This document shows positions 37,801 through 51,449 of a DNA stretch of 64,000 nucleotides, in pieces (position 1 is the stretch's first letter; each line of letters starts with the position of its first letter). The position numbers were made by a program, and so were the translations under genes. The stretch is from Edolisoma coerulescens (taxonomy: Eukaryota; Chordata; Aves; Passeriformes; Campephagidae). The stretch covers positions 996,661 through 1,060,660 of the forward strand of contig VWZW01007171.1 of the NCBI GenBank assembly GCA_013397115.1. Reading direction: 5' to 3'. The notes beneath the pieces are model-generated. The model had not been told where the DNA came from. It saw only the letters and a list, made by a program, of their open reading frames with translations, and did not search any database.

Positions 37801-40800
37801 TAATAGTAAACGAATTTGAAGGAGGAGATTGTTCCTACCCCTGTTTTGTGGATGAGGAGATAATTAAATTCTTTAGATTCTGGGTCAAAATGATTCACAT
37901 AAACTGGAAGTATGTGTCAGAACAGGGAACTGGGACTGCTCTTCTCTTTCTCTTTAAGAGACTATAAGCAATGCAAAGCCATCTCCTAAACTGGAAGCCC
38001 AGGTAGAGAAGACTACGTGCTTGACCTATATCACTTGTTTGAGGGTTGAGACTGTGCTTGTTCTTTACTCCTCTCTACCTTTTTTTTTTGTTCAGTGTTA
38101 AACATAAGCCACTTGCTAGTATTTAACATGGCAAGAGAGAAGGAGCAAGGGGAGGTGAGACCCAGGCTGAGAGAAAGCAGGTCTGTGCGTGTGTTAACCC
38201 CTCATACCTGTCAGGTCTGTACCACATTCCCAAAGCTTGGCTGTGCTGGCTGCCCACCCCTGTCCAGCACTCCTGCACTGCCCTGCACACCGTGGGTCTG
38301 GCTGCAGCCCGAGCAGAAGGTGCTAGCAGTGGATATAAATGTAAAGGAACATCAGAGCCTTGCCTTGCCTTGGGTGTTTCTACCTCATTTCCCTTTCCTA
38401 ATTCAACTGCTGCAACCTCCAGACGTCCCAGATTTTAAGTTTGTCCCTGCAGAGCCAGTCCACAATGCACTTACTTGCTGCAGACACCTCCTTTCCACAC
38501 AGAGCTGCTCCCTAAGGGTATGCAGATACAAAAAGCTTTCTATTTTAGCACCCATTAACTCAAGGAAAAAAAATCTAAGGGGATAATTTTTCACATTATG
38601 AAGTCTCATCAGTTGCTGTCACTGAGAAGAGCCACTCACTGTTGCCAGGCTCTTACGAGATGACAGAGCCCAAACTGGATTGGAAAGGGATCACCTCATT
38701 GCTGATGACAGTCCCCCCTTGAGAAGGCTTAAGTCCTCTTGCCTTTGCAGTACTTGATTAACCAGCAAACACCAAGCCCCCTGCTCCTGGGGCTTCCTTT
38801 TCCCAAAGCAAAATGACATAAACACCTAAGGTGGAAAAACAGTTACCCAGTATTAGTAAAATAAGGTACCACAAACTGGAATAGAAGTAGAACCTCAGTT
38901 TCCAGCTCAGCACATCTCAGTGAAGGCTTTGACAGCTATTCAGAGTAAGAGAAATTGTTCAGGGTATTTATACCCTTTTGCACATCTCTTGCCAGTGTCA
39001 CACTGCACAGCCTTTAGAAAACTGCCTTTACCTATGCATTTTTGTAGTATTAACTTGCATATCAGCTGGTAAGGAAGAGAAGTAAAACATTTAAAACATA
39101 TATGGGAAGTTCAGAGTGAAATATAACAAACTAAAAGTAAATAAATGTGAGAATTTTGTGGTAGGATTTTCAGAACTTTTATTTAAATACCTGAATTTAA
39201 GCCTTTGAAATTAAAGTTAAATATCATTGCCACCAGAAGTCGCTGGTCTTAGTCTAAACCAGGTGAACAGCCTAGGAAATGTGTGCAGAGAATTTTGATT
39301 ACTTTATGAATTTTAAAATGACACAGATTGGAAAAATCTATTAGTAAGTCAAAGAAAATGAGTCAAAAATGAAAGAAGCCAATGGTAATCAGTGCATGGG
39401 AATATGGGAATCCATGGGCTGTTTCAGTGTTAAACTCTTACATGATGCAGTACAAAAAAAAAAAAGAAAAAGAATAGTTTAGAAATATGGAAGCAATAGA
39501 CAAAAAGGGAAATGAAAAATTAATATCTTGTTGTTCCTATGGGCCATAAGATAAGCATATAAGGATGTGCTTCTGTTTCTTCTATATGTTCTATTTGTTT
39601 GTTACACATACTGTAATTTATGCAGTTTAGAGTACCCTCTTAAATCCCATGCCTGTTGCTTCCATGTACAAAATAGGTTAAATAGAAATAGCCAAGGAGC
39701 CCTTTACTCCATTGGTGTTCCTCAAATACGAAAGCTGTGATACTCCAAACATTTAATTGACCCCAAGGCCAGTCCCTCTGAGATTCAGCTTATGTTAACA
39801 CAAATAATGCAGTGCAAAAAAATAAAGATTTGCTCATATAATTAAGTATTTTTAGTGCACCAGCAAACATGATTCCTAGATATATTTTACTTTCTAAATG
39901 AGACACTTAAAACATTGAAGTTTAGTGTTTGCATTTGACAGTAGAAATAACATGGAGTAACGATTTATAGTAGTTAATCTTTAGAAATGTCAGCATAATA
40001 TAGAAGCAAATACTGTGAGCAGTGAGAAAGTATGAGTTTGGATTTTTTAGTTTTTCCAGCTCTTGATCTGTTTAGCCTTATTTTTCTTCTGAGTCCTTCC
40101 TAAAGTTATGCTTTCACAAATTACTTATTAATGAGTCTGAATTAAAATAAATACAATTGCTTATTCCACAAGTAAACTCAAATCATCTCAACGGTTTGTA
40201 TTTTATTTGACTTATAAATAGGATTTATTGTACTTGTCTTATGAGGAAGACCACCTAGACTAGTTATTCTAAAAACACATCTCGAGCACTATTCTTTCTA
40301 TCAGCATGTCTTGTTTACCACCCCCGATAAAAGCAGACAGAACTTGCTCCAGTTTGAGATTCTTTTCCTCATAGGTGTGTGAGATCTGCTGTTGTTTCAC
40401 ACAGGTCCTCCCTGTCTGCCCTTGGCAAGGCTGGAAACCATGAGCTCCTCTGAGAGATGGTGACTTTTTACAGTATTTACACAGGGGAACACCTGCAAGG
40501 GACAGCACTAGGAACTGCTGGGAACTCAGATCAGTCTCCATTATTGATGTCTCCATGCTTTCTGTCCCCTTCCCTCTCTCTTTCCCAAGCCAGGCAGAGG
40601 GCCACTGTGGGCCTCTAACTGTGTTTCCTGGGATCTGTCTCAGTAAAGAGACATGGCCTCACAGTGTCCTTGGGAGCAGAGGGCATCCCCTGGCTGACAG
40701 AAGATTGGCAGAAGATTTGGCAGAACAGATGAATGTGGTTTTCCCAAGAGTTATGGATGGTGTCTGGTTTTGCTGGTGTTCAGTAACAGTGGGGTTCACG

Positions 40801-42097
40801 CTGTGTCCTTCGGTGGGAAGACTCAGGGGAAGGGCTTTCTCCTCTAGCTGTTTGCTAGGTTTTATTTAACTTTTAGGATCTTTCTGTCTCCTACACATTT
40901 GCAAGATGGGGTTGAAAGAAATGAGGAGTTTAAACATAATTAAAGAAGGTACCCAAACAGGCATACATACATGCAGATAAGGCCAATGCCACATCTTTTC
41001 TTAGGAGACCAAATTAAGAAATAGTCTTTACAGGTAAAGCCACAGTAAAGATGTTGTGGCTGTTTATCTTAATACTTGAGGGAATGCAGTTCAGCTGAAC
41101 ATCTTCTGGAAGAATGTTCACAAATGAAATTTATGTCTTCTGTTTCTGGAAATGCCAAAAGTGCTGAATTAGAAATTTTCAACTTCATGGTTTAATAGTT
41201 TTTATCCTAATGAGGCCAAAAATGGAAAAGAAAGAGAGAAATAACTTTCTCATGCTTGAAAACCTTTTAAAAATATATTGAGTTTGACCAACAATTTCTA
41301 CTCCTCTTTTTGAGAGACTCAGACCGGAAAGATCAGAGATGACACCATTAAAGTGTATTTGGACAAGTTAAATCTACATTTTTCCTAAACTGCCTATCAT
41401 CATGGATTCATGAATGTTAATTCCGGTGTACTAATGCAGGTTTCTAATGACTACCTGCTGCAGCACTGAGGCTTGACACGTACAGCCTGACAGTCTTGTT
41501 ATGGGGTGTTTTGTCAAAGTGCTAATACAGCTCCTACCTGCTGTATTACCACATCACTATTTTTTTTAACCCATAAAGGTTTTCAAAAAAGAAGCCTGAG
41601 TTTTAGAAATGCTGAGCAGCAAGATGCTTCAATGACATCAACAAGAAATAAACAGGTCCAAATCAGGTGCACTTTTACAAAGGATGAACATGCTTTTTCT
41701 TCATACCTATTAGCATTGTCCTGTTCAGCCCACTCAGTTGTATTTTACGGCATTTCCACCCTTCACGCTCGAGCTGCATTACGGCTGCATCAGTTTCTGC
41801 TTGTATCACCAAAGATTCAGATCAATAACATATAATTTATAAGAGTCCACTCTTAACTTCTGAGAGGCTCCCTGCCTAAGTGAGATAAGCTGGATTTGGC
41901 CCTTGGTTGTGTTTTAAAATCTAGCAAGGCACAGCAAGATATTTTATATTAATTTTATATGTTGCTATCATGATTTTCTCTTTTAAATAGAAACAGGTTA
42001 TACATAAGTTGAGGTTTGGGACAACTTAGCATTTCAGCTTAAATGGGAAAACTTAGATGGCAAGTGTGTTATCTGGCATATGCAGAGGCAGGGTTTG

Positions 42098-42147
42098 AAA
42101 TGATTTCATTTTAAAGACAGAAAAATGATCTCATTTTAAAGCCAGAA
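42098..42147. repeat. Tandem duplication, 25-bp unit, two copies
   Basis: Units at 42098-42122 and 42123-42147 share AAATGAT, TCATTTTAAAG and CAGA blocks and differ at only a few positions, so it is a small, fairly recent duplication. Confidence 0.85.
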
Positions 42148-45100
42148 AATTTTTTAATTAGAAATTCCAGAAAATTAGTAGTGATTCAAACTGTAGTAAA
42201 AGCTGAAGTCCTTCCTAGATCATACATATTAAGATGACATCAGCATAAAATGCCACTTTAAATTCACTGATTCCAGTCTCCATCCCATGAGAATCTGAAG
42301 CAGCATTAACAGCTTCTGTCAAACATTCTCACATTACAATAAAGCAGCATGGTGGCTGGGAAGAGGAGAGACACAGAAAATACCTTTTTTCTGTAGAAAT
42401 CAGACTTGAAAGTTTCTGAGTTTCTTGCTCTCTACAACAACAAAATGTATCCAGCTTTGTGTTTGAGCAAGCAGTGATTCACTGCTGACTAGGACAGCAT
42501 CCAAAAGTCACAATCTTCTCTGAGGCAAAAGTTAAATGAACATGATCTTTCGGCAGCCTGCATATTAAGAGCTTCCCTATTCCTAGGTTCTCAGTTGAGG
42601 GCCTTCAGTGAGGTTAGCAAAATGACATTGAAATCTGATCTCAAGCTGTTTGGGAAGTGAATTTCAGTACATAACTCTTCAGGCTGGTTTTGAGAACATG
42701 ACATCCTGAGATTCCTTAACAAAGAGTACCAGCTGTCTGTGATACTCAGTGCCTTCAAGCAGTGTGATTCAGACAAGTAGGAGCTTTTCTTTCCATTAGT
42801 CCCACTTTCAGCTTTATTTTAGCAACAAAGGGATTCCCTTCTTTCCTTCCCACACAAATAATCTATTCCTAAAGAAGTCCAGCTTTTAGAGACTAATAGC
42901 ATTTTGCAGTCTGTCTAACCCTTTAGTAAGAACTGTCATTGTCAAGACCAGAGAGATCAGAGCTCAGGGTTGACTTTCCTTATTCCTGATTCTGCCTCTG
43001 ACGGGCTTTAAGATCTTTATTAAGTTAATTAACCTCTGTGACTCAGTGTAAGCATTGGTGTAATGCACGTAGTAATGCTTAACACAGAGTCCCACAGATG
43101 TAAGGCATGATAAAAGGGTAGAGGACTATTATTGTTACTAATGATCATTAGTTTGAAATCATAGTCAGGCAAAACCAAGAATAACAAGGCCATTACAATT
43201 AGTTGAAAGGTAGGGTTGTGATATTTAATCATCATTCAAAGGGTACATGATGAAAAATATATTACATATTTTCAATGAGAGTCAAGAAATAACTTTGTGG
43301 GATATCTGCAGTAAAGACCAGGAGTAACAGCTCTGAAAAACAAGGTTCAATAAATCTTATGATTTTTTTCATCCAGCACAGAGGTTATTTTTCCTACTGT
43401 GTCACACACTGTGGCTATTAGAGTAAGTTTATTTTCATACATGTGATATGATGGTGCACTGAAAACTAACAAGCCACAAGTCTGTAATTTTATCTCTACT
43501 TTTTTCATTGTTGCTGTTGTTCTTACTGTGCTTAATACTAATTATACACAATATCTAGAGAATCACAGGTTTGGGTCAGTGCACTTTTGTCCTGTGTGCT
43601 GCACAAATACACTGTAAGATATTCATGGTCTCAAAGAGATAACAAAAAGAAGCTGACACCTTCATACAGCACTGTTGTTTATAGCTATCTTTCCATTTCT
43701 TTTAGACATTGCCTCTGGGATATAATTAGATAAAGAAAAAAAATCTCATCCATCAATTAAGATATTAGTGATCAGAACTGAATATTGGCAGTCTCAAAGA
43801 AGACATTCCTTTCCAGCTATCAAGAATTTTCCTTTATTGACTTGTCTCTCTCAGTCTATCAAAGAAAAGTTTTAATTTGCAGCTGAAATCCTGATCCTAC
43901 GATGAATCATGGTTTCTTTTGAATGCAAAGGGCGTCTGTCTGGCAAAGTTGGCAGCCTGACCTCTATAAATATTGTTCTCTTGATAAAAAGAGGAATTGG
44001 ATATAGAGACTATCCAAAATAAATATTTTGCTGGGATCTTGGATGTCTGAATACAATAGAGCAAAGGGTTGTTGCTGCATTTTAAATCATTCAGACATAA
44101 GTTGAAGTGAGTGTTAGTTTTAGTTGAAAAACTGTCAAAGGCAGTTTGCACCTTTCATTTCGGAAATGAAAATGGACACCTGTTTAGGGATTGCTCTTTT
44201 CACTTTATTATCTGTAGGGATTTTCTGGGAGCAAGTCCAGGCTTCTTGATTTCTAGGAGAATTAAAACAGGATCTCAATGAGGTATTCAGAAATACCAGC
44301 CCATTGTGCTCCTGTCTTTTGGATGGAGGTGGATGGGAAAAGACCCCTTTGTGCTGTCCCTACCAGAAGCCTTTGCAAGCTCAGGGCAGCTTCCTCAGCA
44401 TGCCCTTGGGACAGGTGTGCAAGTGGAAAATCAGCTCTGCATGGTAGGCAGCAGACAGGCTGGGCTGCCCCAAGGATGAGGGAAAGGGAAACCTTTATGC
44501 CCCCACTTCATACCTTCATATTGAGGAAGTACAGAGGCATAATTTTTCCCAGAAATGAAATCGCTCCAGTGGGTCTCCTGGCATGGCACACCTCCCCACT
44601 GCTCCCTGACAAGGTTGTGTCCCGAAAGACGAAAGATGTGCTGCTCTATGCTGGCACACCTCCTCCTTTCTGCCCTTTTTGCTCCTACAAAAACTGCTTA
44701 CATAAAGCAGAAAGGGTGTGCAGAAGGAGGTGTATGTGAAGGACCACAGCAAGAAGTCCTCAGAATGGCTGACGAGAGGTGTCTCAGCACCATCAAGTCA
44801 CAACAAAAATGGTCTGACACAGAGGCATGAGTGAGCTTGTGCTGAAGTCAACAGAACCGTACCTTTGCCTAACCAGTGACGTCCTCCTGCTGCTCTTTCC
44901 CAAAAGGAGCAACAGAGGAATTTTTCCCATCAAAGACGTTTTCTTCTTATCAATAAATTACGCTATCTAGCTGCTGCAATAGATAGTCTGTGAATAACAG
45001 AGGACATATATTTTTATTGACTCATCTATTTAAGCAAAGAGAATTCCTGTCATCAGTGCTGAGCTGTAAACTAAAATTTGAAGGTAAGATACCATCTACT

Positions 45101-46568
45101 TTTTCTTTCTCCTGTAACTCACAGCACTGCTGTGACTGCTTTGCAAGGGAGTGTTTGTATAGTGTATGTGACAGATACACTAACACTTGCTGTTTATCTG
45201 CTTCTCCCTTCCTATGAATCATTCTTCTTTCTGTACTGTACGCCTCCTGAAAAGGGCCTCCTGTTTCAATTTTTTTTAAATGCATGTTTACAATAAAATC
45301 ACAATAAAACAATACTTTTGCAATAAAAAATAATTACAATTTTTACTTGGAATTTGAGTCCTCTGTGCTGGAACCTCGAGCTGAGCTTTCTTTTTTTCCT
45401 TTTTTTTCAGATCATGGAGAAGCTTTGCATCTATCATCTTTCCTTGTAATAGGTATATTTAGGCAATGTCACCCTCTTAACATTTTGAAAAGGCTTTCCT
45501 ACTTTTTTTTAAAGAGTGTGACACCACTTGCATGCTCTCTACCATTTGCAGGAATCAACCAAAGGCCACCAACTGAATCTTAAACATGTGTATTAGTCAC
45601 TCAAAAAAAGAGAGTCAGGGATGGCATTCTCCTGCGTTGACCCAAATGTTCAAAGAAAACTTAACAAAACCTGTCCACGCCCAGAACAAAACCCAGAGAA
45701 CACTATCCACACACAGAATCCACCATCAACAGGTAATTCCCCATCATTCTGAGTGTATAGGCACCGCTACCAGAGCACCCTGAAATGCCTGTTGCAGTCA
45801 TGCAAGCAGAGCAGGGCCCAGTGTGAGTGCTGGGGCTGTGGGAGGCTGACCCGAGAGCTCAGCTCTGGGCAGTGGTGACAATGCCCCACACTTCATCAGT
45901 GCTACGGCACAACTTTGTGCCTGTGATCCCAGCCACCGCCTGCTCCATCTCTGCCTCAAGTGAAGCTAATGGTGGCTTCCTGGCCATGCTCCTTGCACAA
46001 ACAAGCAATGAACCTGAGGAGAAATAAGAAACAGTTTGTAAAAGGAATTAGGCAAAAACCCACGACAAAGAAAATAAATAATGGTTCATGAAAATCTCAC
46101 ACAGTCAAAACCAAGGGCACAGAATTTATCAGGCAACCTAAGAGAAAAACAACTGTGCTTGTTATGTTGCCATCTGCTAGACTGTAGGTCTTCAAAGCTG
46201 TCAGAGGAAGGCCGTGTACCTAATCAAAACACATCTCCTTCTCCTGGCTCAGTGATTTAATACCATCGCTTTGGGGAACAAAACATTCTCCTAAGTACCG
46301 CTGGGCTGCAAGTTACAAGAAAGTCTTTCTGATATATCTGTTAGAAGTCTGATTTCTAAAGCACAAGCTGAAGCTACTGGGGAATTTTGCTTAAAGTCAG
46401 ACTGTAAATTAATCTCTGCATAACTGTTTTTGCCTTGTTCACACTCCTCTCTTTCTGCTTTTTGCTCTAATTCTTATGGCTAGAATTGATAAGCTGTGGG
46501 GAAGAAAACCAGGAGAAACTTTTTCTTCATTTAGGTCTACAATATTAATTTAAACCATTTTATCTCTG

Positions 46569-46574
46569 GGACTG
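46569..46574. repeat. Target-site duplication, left copy (GGACTG)
   Basis: Six bases directly before the LTR, identical to those directly after it. Confidence 0.88.
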
Positions 46575-47141
46575 TGTGGTGGTGCCCCAGCCCCACGACC
46601 TATGGCCAGCCCCTGTCAATCATGCCCTAGCCATCAGATGGGCAGACGAACCCGAATCAGAGGGCGCGTCCGTAGGCAGAGACACTGAGTAGGGCACCAG
46701 CTGTTCTTCCAGAAAGTTCGTCCTAGTTCAGTTGATGGTTGGAGGAGAAGCTGAACCCTCTTCTCCTGTTCCATGTTATTGGCTGTTAACAATTTTATCA
46801 CCCCTTTCCTCCATTCCCATTCGCTATGTACCCTTGCCCCCCCTCCTTTTGCCCGCCTTAAAACTCTCTGCACGAGAGCCCTCAGGTGAGAGTTCCCCTG
46901 GACCCTACCTCTTCAATAAACTGTTGTTTGTTGGATCATCCCAGGACTCTCTATCCTTCTACTTTGTCTCAGGGGGCTTGCCAGCCTGCTTGCCAGGCAC
47001 CTTTGTGGCAGGCTTCCCACAGCAGGAAGCGGCTCTGCCTACGAGACTCGCCGGGAGGTTTGGAGCCTGGGCAGTCCTTCCTCTCCCCGGCTGCTTTTCT
47101 CCTGCGAGTTAACGGGCTAACCACAAGGGGTCAAGCGCTCA
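46575..47141 (+). mobile_element. Solo LTR of an endogenous retrovirus (class II / ERVK-like)
   Basis: The element begins TGTGGTGG and ends GCGCTCA, so it has the TG...CA ends of a retroviral LTR. It is bracketed by the perfect 6-bp duplication GGACTG (46569-46574 and 47142-47147). Inside, in plus orientation, are an inverted CCAAT motif (ATTGG, 46778-46782), a TATA-like TTAAAA (46858-46863) and a polyadenylation signal AATAAA (46915-46920). This is the expected U3-R-U5 order. A 6-bp duplication is usual for class II (beta/alpha-like) avian elements. No second LTR, primer-binding site or gag/pol/env frame is present on either side, so the provirus was lost by LTR-LTR recombination. The open frame 46732-47112 inside it is incidental. 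It lies about 13 kb upstream of PDZRN4 and reads away from it. Confidence 0.88.
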
Positions 47142-47147
47142 GGACTG
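47142..47147. repeat. Target-site duplication, right copy (GGACTG)
   Basis: Six bases directly after the LTR, identical to the left copy. The lack of divergence suggests an insertion that is not very old. Confidence 0.88.
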
Positions 47148-48820
47148 CAATGTTTTTTCACTAGCAAAACGTTTGCACCAGTGTGAAGAGTTACATTCTG
47201 GGACAAAATTTTAAGACGACGCTTACTCTTACTCCAAAAAGCCACGGAGACTCTATGTTAGTGCATCAGCAATGCACAGAAGGATCCATAATAAATGCTT
47301 GCAGTCCTATCTTAGAAGCACAGAACAAATCTCTCTTCCTGAATAAAGGCATCTAGTGCCACCTGCACCTCCTGCCGTGTCCCGCTTGGTTCCTTGCCTG
47401 TCTCTCATGCCACAGAATTCAGGCAGCCAAACCTGGCAGCCCCTTGCAAATGTCCCTAGTGTATTTTGCCTCTTAGTATTTGTAATCAATCCACTGATGA
47501 CTGCACATCTAATTTACTTTGAACCTCTCAAGTACATCTCAGGATAAAAAAAGGCCAGTTTCTTGTCTCCATATGTTTTTTGAGCGGACCTTTTGCAGTG
47601 CTTGGGGTTTGCTTGTAGAGAAATTCCCACAGCCATCATGAACACCCCTGTGTTCTCTGGGAAAGCTTTCTTAAGTTTCAGTGAGCTTTGAACAGAGCTC
47701 ACAAAGTCACTCTTAAAATGACAGCTAGAAGCCTCAGCTGAGACTGACAAGTACTGAATAAGAGACAAGAACTTCCCAAAAGGTTTTGAAATGAACATCA
47801 AATAGATGTGATAGACAATAGGCAAATAAACTGCCCATTTTTAAGTATAAATTTATATATTTTTTTAAATTATACTTATTTTATTGATTTGATTTCTACT
47901 ACAAACACCTAAAAACATGTGGTGGAGTCCAAAAAGGAGCTTACTCTTCCCAGGTCAGCACTTTATCTACAAAGACATTCATCTTCACCGATCAGTTGTG
48001 ATATAGGTAACAGGGCTTAGGTTAAAGACCATTATTAGAATTCAGGAGTTAGGAAATGAATGAGGACCAGGTACTTTGAAACAGCAAGGCAGTGTACATG
48101 TCCTAGGATGGCATCTTTGATTACATGCTCATGTTGTTTTTTCCTTTCCATGGGTTCTTTCTTAGGGCAAAAACCTGACTGCACTCAATTAATGAGTAAC
48201 AACACACAATTTTGTTTTCTTTCAATTCTTCAGTGCAAGGCTGTCCAGGTTTCACTGGGGATAGCATTATTTTTCTTTCTAGTAGCTGGTACAGTGCTGT
48301 GGTTTTTGGATTCACTATGAGAATAAAGTTGATAACACAGTGATAATTAGGTTGTTGCTAAGTAGTGCTTAGTCAAGGAGTTTCCAGTTTCCCATGCTCT
48401 GCTAGGGAGGAGCTGCACAAGAAGCTGGGACATGCACACTTAGGACCGCAAGGTCTTTGCATGTGCTCTGGAAGCTTTGGTAGGGAGAAGTCACATCTCT
48501 GCAGGCTTTCACTGGTGAACATCAACCACTTTCTACAGAGAAGTTTTGGATTTCTTCATAGAATTGTAGTATTTCAAAGGGCTGTCTCTTGACCAAAACT
48601 GAATTTTCATAGTGACAGTAAAAGACAAGCTCCTGATAGAAGGTTTTTCCTTTTGTGAAACTTCGTATCGTAGCTCTAAATCCTAGAAGAACCTCCATTT
48701 AAAGTAAAAGAAGATGTGAAGTTCTGAGACAGATAGAAGTATATTCTTTATCCCCAAAACACTGGCACTACAGTTCCAGCTTTTCCAAATACTTAGAAAT
48801 AATCTTTGGAAAAATAAAAT

Positions 48821-48842
48821 AAGTTAGATGGAAGTTAGATGG
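48821..48842. repeat. Tandem duplication, 11-bp unit AAGTTAGATGG, two copies
   Basis: Two perfect adjacent copies in intergenic AT-rich DNA. Confidence 0.9.
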
Positions 48843-51418
48843 AAAATTGCATTCTATATGGAGGAAGTTTGTAAGAGTTGTGAGAAGCTAAAAATGGGGT
48901 ATTGCGACAGGAAATGTGCAACCTCAGGATTATGCTACTGGCCTCACTGCAAACTCAGAGAGCATTCGAAAAAGAGATGTAAAGGAGTGTATTGTAATGC
49001 TGAAAAAAAAAGGAAATCACAATAAGAATAATGCCTGTCAAAAAATAAAGAATGTTTAAGGGATAGTAATCCCATAGAATGCTGTCTGTATTTCTCTGGT
49101 CATTCTTATCCAGACTTGTGGCACCATGCAAATATCCTTTTCTTGTTTTCCACTGCCAGCTCATACAGAAAAAGAGCTTGCTGGTTAGATAAAATAGAGG
49201 TTATCAGCAATATTGCTAATTAATGGTGTAGTTGCCAAATAAGAAGTTAAACTCTGACAAACATGACCTAATGTTACACAAATATGCTTCATCAATCACT
49301 GTTAAAAAATTACACAACAGCCAGCATTTTTTTTGGACAAGTAATAGAACCTGTTGGCAGTTGGTATAATTTAAGGCTAGTAAGCAGAGGAAAATGTTTG
49401 GGGGTTTGTAGACTTGTGTACAGAAAAAAATGATAGAAGTGTTTTTAAAATGCCACAGATTTGAGCTGGTTGTTTTTTAAAATGGGAAGACTTTAGTGGG
49501 AGTCCAGGGATCCACAGGGAAATCCAGGTTCAGCATGGGGAGCTCTCAGGTCCCTGGGCACAGAGAGGTTGTTTTGGATGTCCTCTGATGGACACAGCTG
49601 TTGCTGGCACTGAACCTGCTCCCAGCAGCCAGTGTGGCACTGTGGTTCTGGCATCCCACTGGGTATCTGCCTGGTCTTGTGACGTACGGGTCTATTCTTT
49701 CTTTGTCCCACTGTGTCCTGTAAAATTTGAAGCTCTTGTGGAATATTGGAAATGTTGAGAGCCGTAAAGGGCTGTTCGGGAGATGGGTTTGTTTGGCCTC
49801 TTTCCTTTGAATGGAGCAGAAGGAAGTAGAGTCCACTTGTTTAATGTATTGAGTGTAGAAGGTTTTGAATGATGGCTTGTAACAGGTGGGAGGCGAAGAG
49901 TGAAGTGATGAATAGGGAACTTCAACAGCAACCCCAAATGAGACATTGAGCAGATTATGTTCTTAGGCTTAGATGCAAAGATTAAAGACAGGGGAAAAAT
50001 CTTGCATGGGAGAATTCACTTTACTCATTTAATGAAGTTAAATGTTTTTACAATTCTGTTTCAAAACAATGAAGTCTAACGATGACAATGAACGAAACAT
50101 TCTTAAATATTCACTCTGAATGCTGATTTCCCACATCCAAGACAATGGATTGACCACTTTTTTAATGCTGTCAGAAAAGCATTACTCATCTATTTTAGTA
50201 CAGACTTAGTAAATCATTTCACAGTAATATTTATTTAAGCAGCAAAACATTAGTCAGTGACATTGAGAACTAAAGTTCCATTTGTGGTTGGCAATTTATC
50301 ATTAGACTAACTGGATTCACACACCATCCCAGGAAGACAAGGAACGTTATGAAAAACTGTTACATATAAAAAGGAACTTCGAAATATGAATATTAAATAT
50401 ATTGCACTGCCGTGATGCAGGTTTTGTTTTAGTACTGGTGAAAGAGAACAGCACTACAAAAGCAGAATATGCTACATGAAAAGAACATGGATGGAAATAG
50501 TGTTGGTGATAGCTGGCTTTCAGCCAGTTCTCAGCTCAACACCTGTCCACAAATATTGTTCCTATCCTTCATAATAACTGTCTTGGGAAGCCTCATGTCA
50601 GGCTCTGCCTTGAAGTAGACTCAAAGAAATACCCCAGGGATCCCAGAGGAAGTGTTGCACCTTTGTCAGTACGGTTCACATATTGAAGTATGTATGGAAG
50701 GTGGAAAAGAAATCTTAGTGTTTTTATCCCATTTAGTATGTCATGTTTTGAGTGGACTTAGATGCAGACCCATTACAACACGTAATGCTAGCACTACATG
50801 TTATTTTTGACAATTTTTATTAGTCCTGAATTAAATCTAGCCTGGCTTCTGTGTTGGTCAGTCATGTGTCTGACTGTCTGGTTTCTTGAGAACACATTTT
50901 GGTTTATTTTGGAAAGAAAAATGAGGCTGTTAAAACCTTGAGGACAAAGATTTGCTCTGCAGATTAAAATTACTGATAGAAATATTTCTATTTGTTCCCT
51001 AAAGATGAAACTTAAATGTCCTATTTTGTTATTTCAGACTCTGGCATGCACAATATTTCATTTAGTTGTTTTGGGTTTTTTTTAATTTGAGGAAGAAAGG
51101 ACACATTTACAGCAGCATAATTATTTAGAATGAGGGCTTAAAATTTTATAAGATCATTCCTGCTATTAAATTAGAAACCATTTGACCAAGGATATAATTT
51201 TACAAATAGTTAAATAAATGCTGAGTAAGCAATACAATTTCCTTCTGTTGCATTTAAGCATTGCAGAAAGTCGCGTCACACACTTAGATGAGGCCTTTTC
51301 ACCCTCCTACAGTGTTATGCAATGGTTTTCAGCCAAACTGGGGACTGAGAGATGGGTGACAGATTGCTTAATCTTCTTCGCTTCAGGAAAAGAAAAACTG
51401 GTTGACAGTGTATTCAAA

Positions 51419-51449
51419 GGGAGAGAGAGAGAAAGAGGGAAAGAGAGAC
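51419..51449. repeat. GA-rich purine tract
   Basis: About 30 bp of almost pure GA on the plus strand, starting with a (GA)n run and continuing with GAAAGAGGGAAAGAGAGA. Confidence 0.9.

Larger units (their letters stand above)
33721..46568. other. Intergenic 5' flank of PDZRN4, proximal part
   Basis: No gene recognised. Near the promoter are the palindrome CACATGTG (33747-33754) and a canonical E-box CACGTG (33770-33775). A 12-bp unit (TTGAGTAACTTA) is repeated twice at 34842-34865, and a 25-bp unit twice at 42098-42147. A-rich runs occur, for example near 39452-39470. Longer open frames at 38095-38586 and 44278-44739 (plus) lie in GC-richer patches without protein similarity that I recognise. 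The remainder is AT-rich unique DNA. Confidence 0.75.

Noticed and set aside
38095..38586. 163-codon plus-strand open frame
   Set aside because: Pro/Cys/Leu-rich without family motifs; same patch is GC-richer, which lowers stop frequency. Treated as chance.
43556..43580. GAGAATCACAGGTTTGGGT, similar to the reversed CR1 3' end
   Set aside because: Only about 20 bp match and the flank does not continue as CR1, so chance cannot be excluded.
44278..44739. 153-codon plus-strand open frame
   Set aside because: No recognisable domain, no promoter or splice context, composition follows a GC-richer patch. Treated as chance.
46732..47112. 126-codon plus-strand open frame
   Set aside because: Lies inside the solo LTR (U3 to U5), which is non-coding.
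48556..48592. TCATAGAATTGTAGTATTTC, weakly like a reversed CR1 tail
   Set aside because: Too short and too divergent; the GGTTTGGGTTGGAAGGGACC part is missing.
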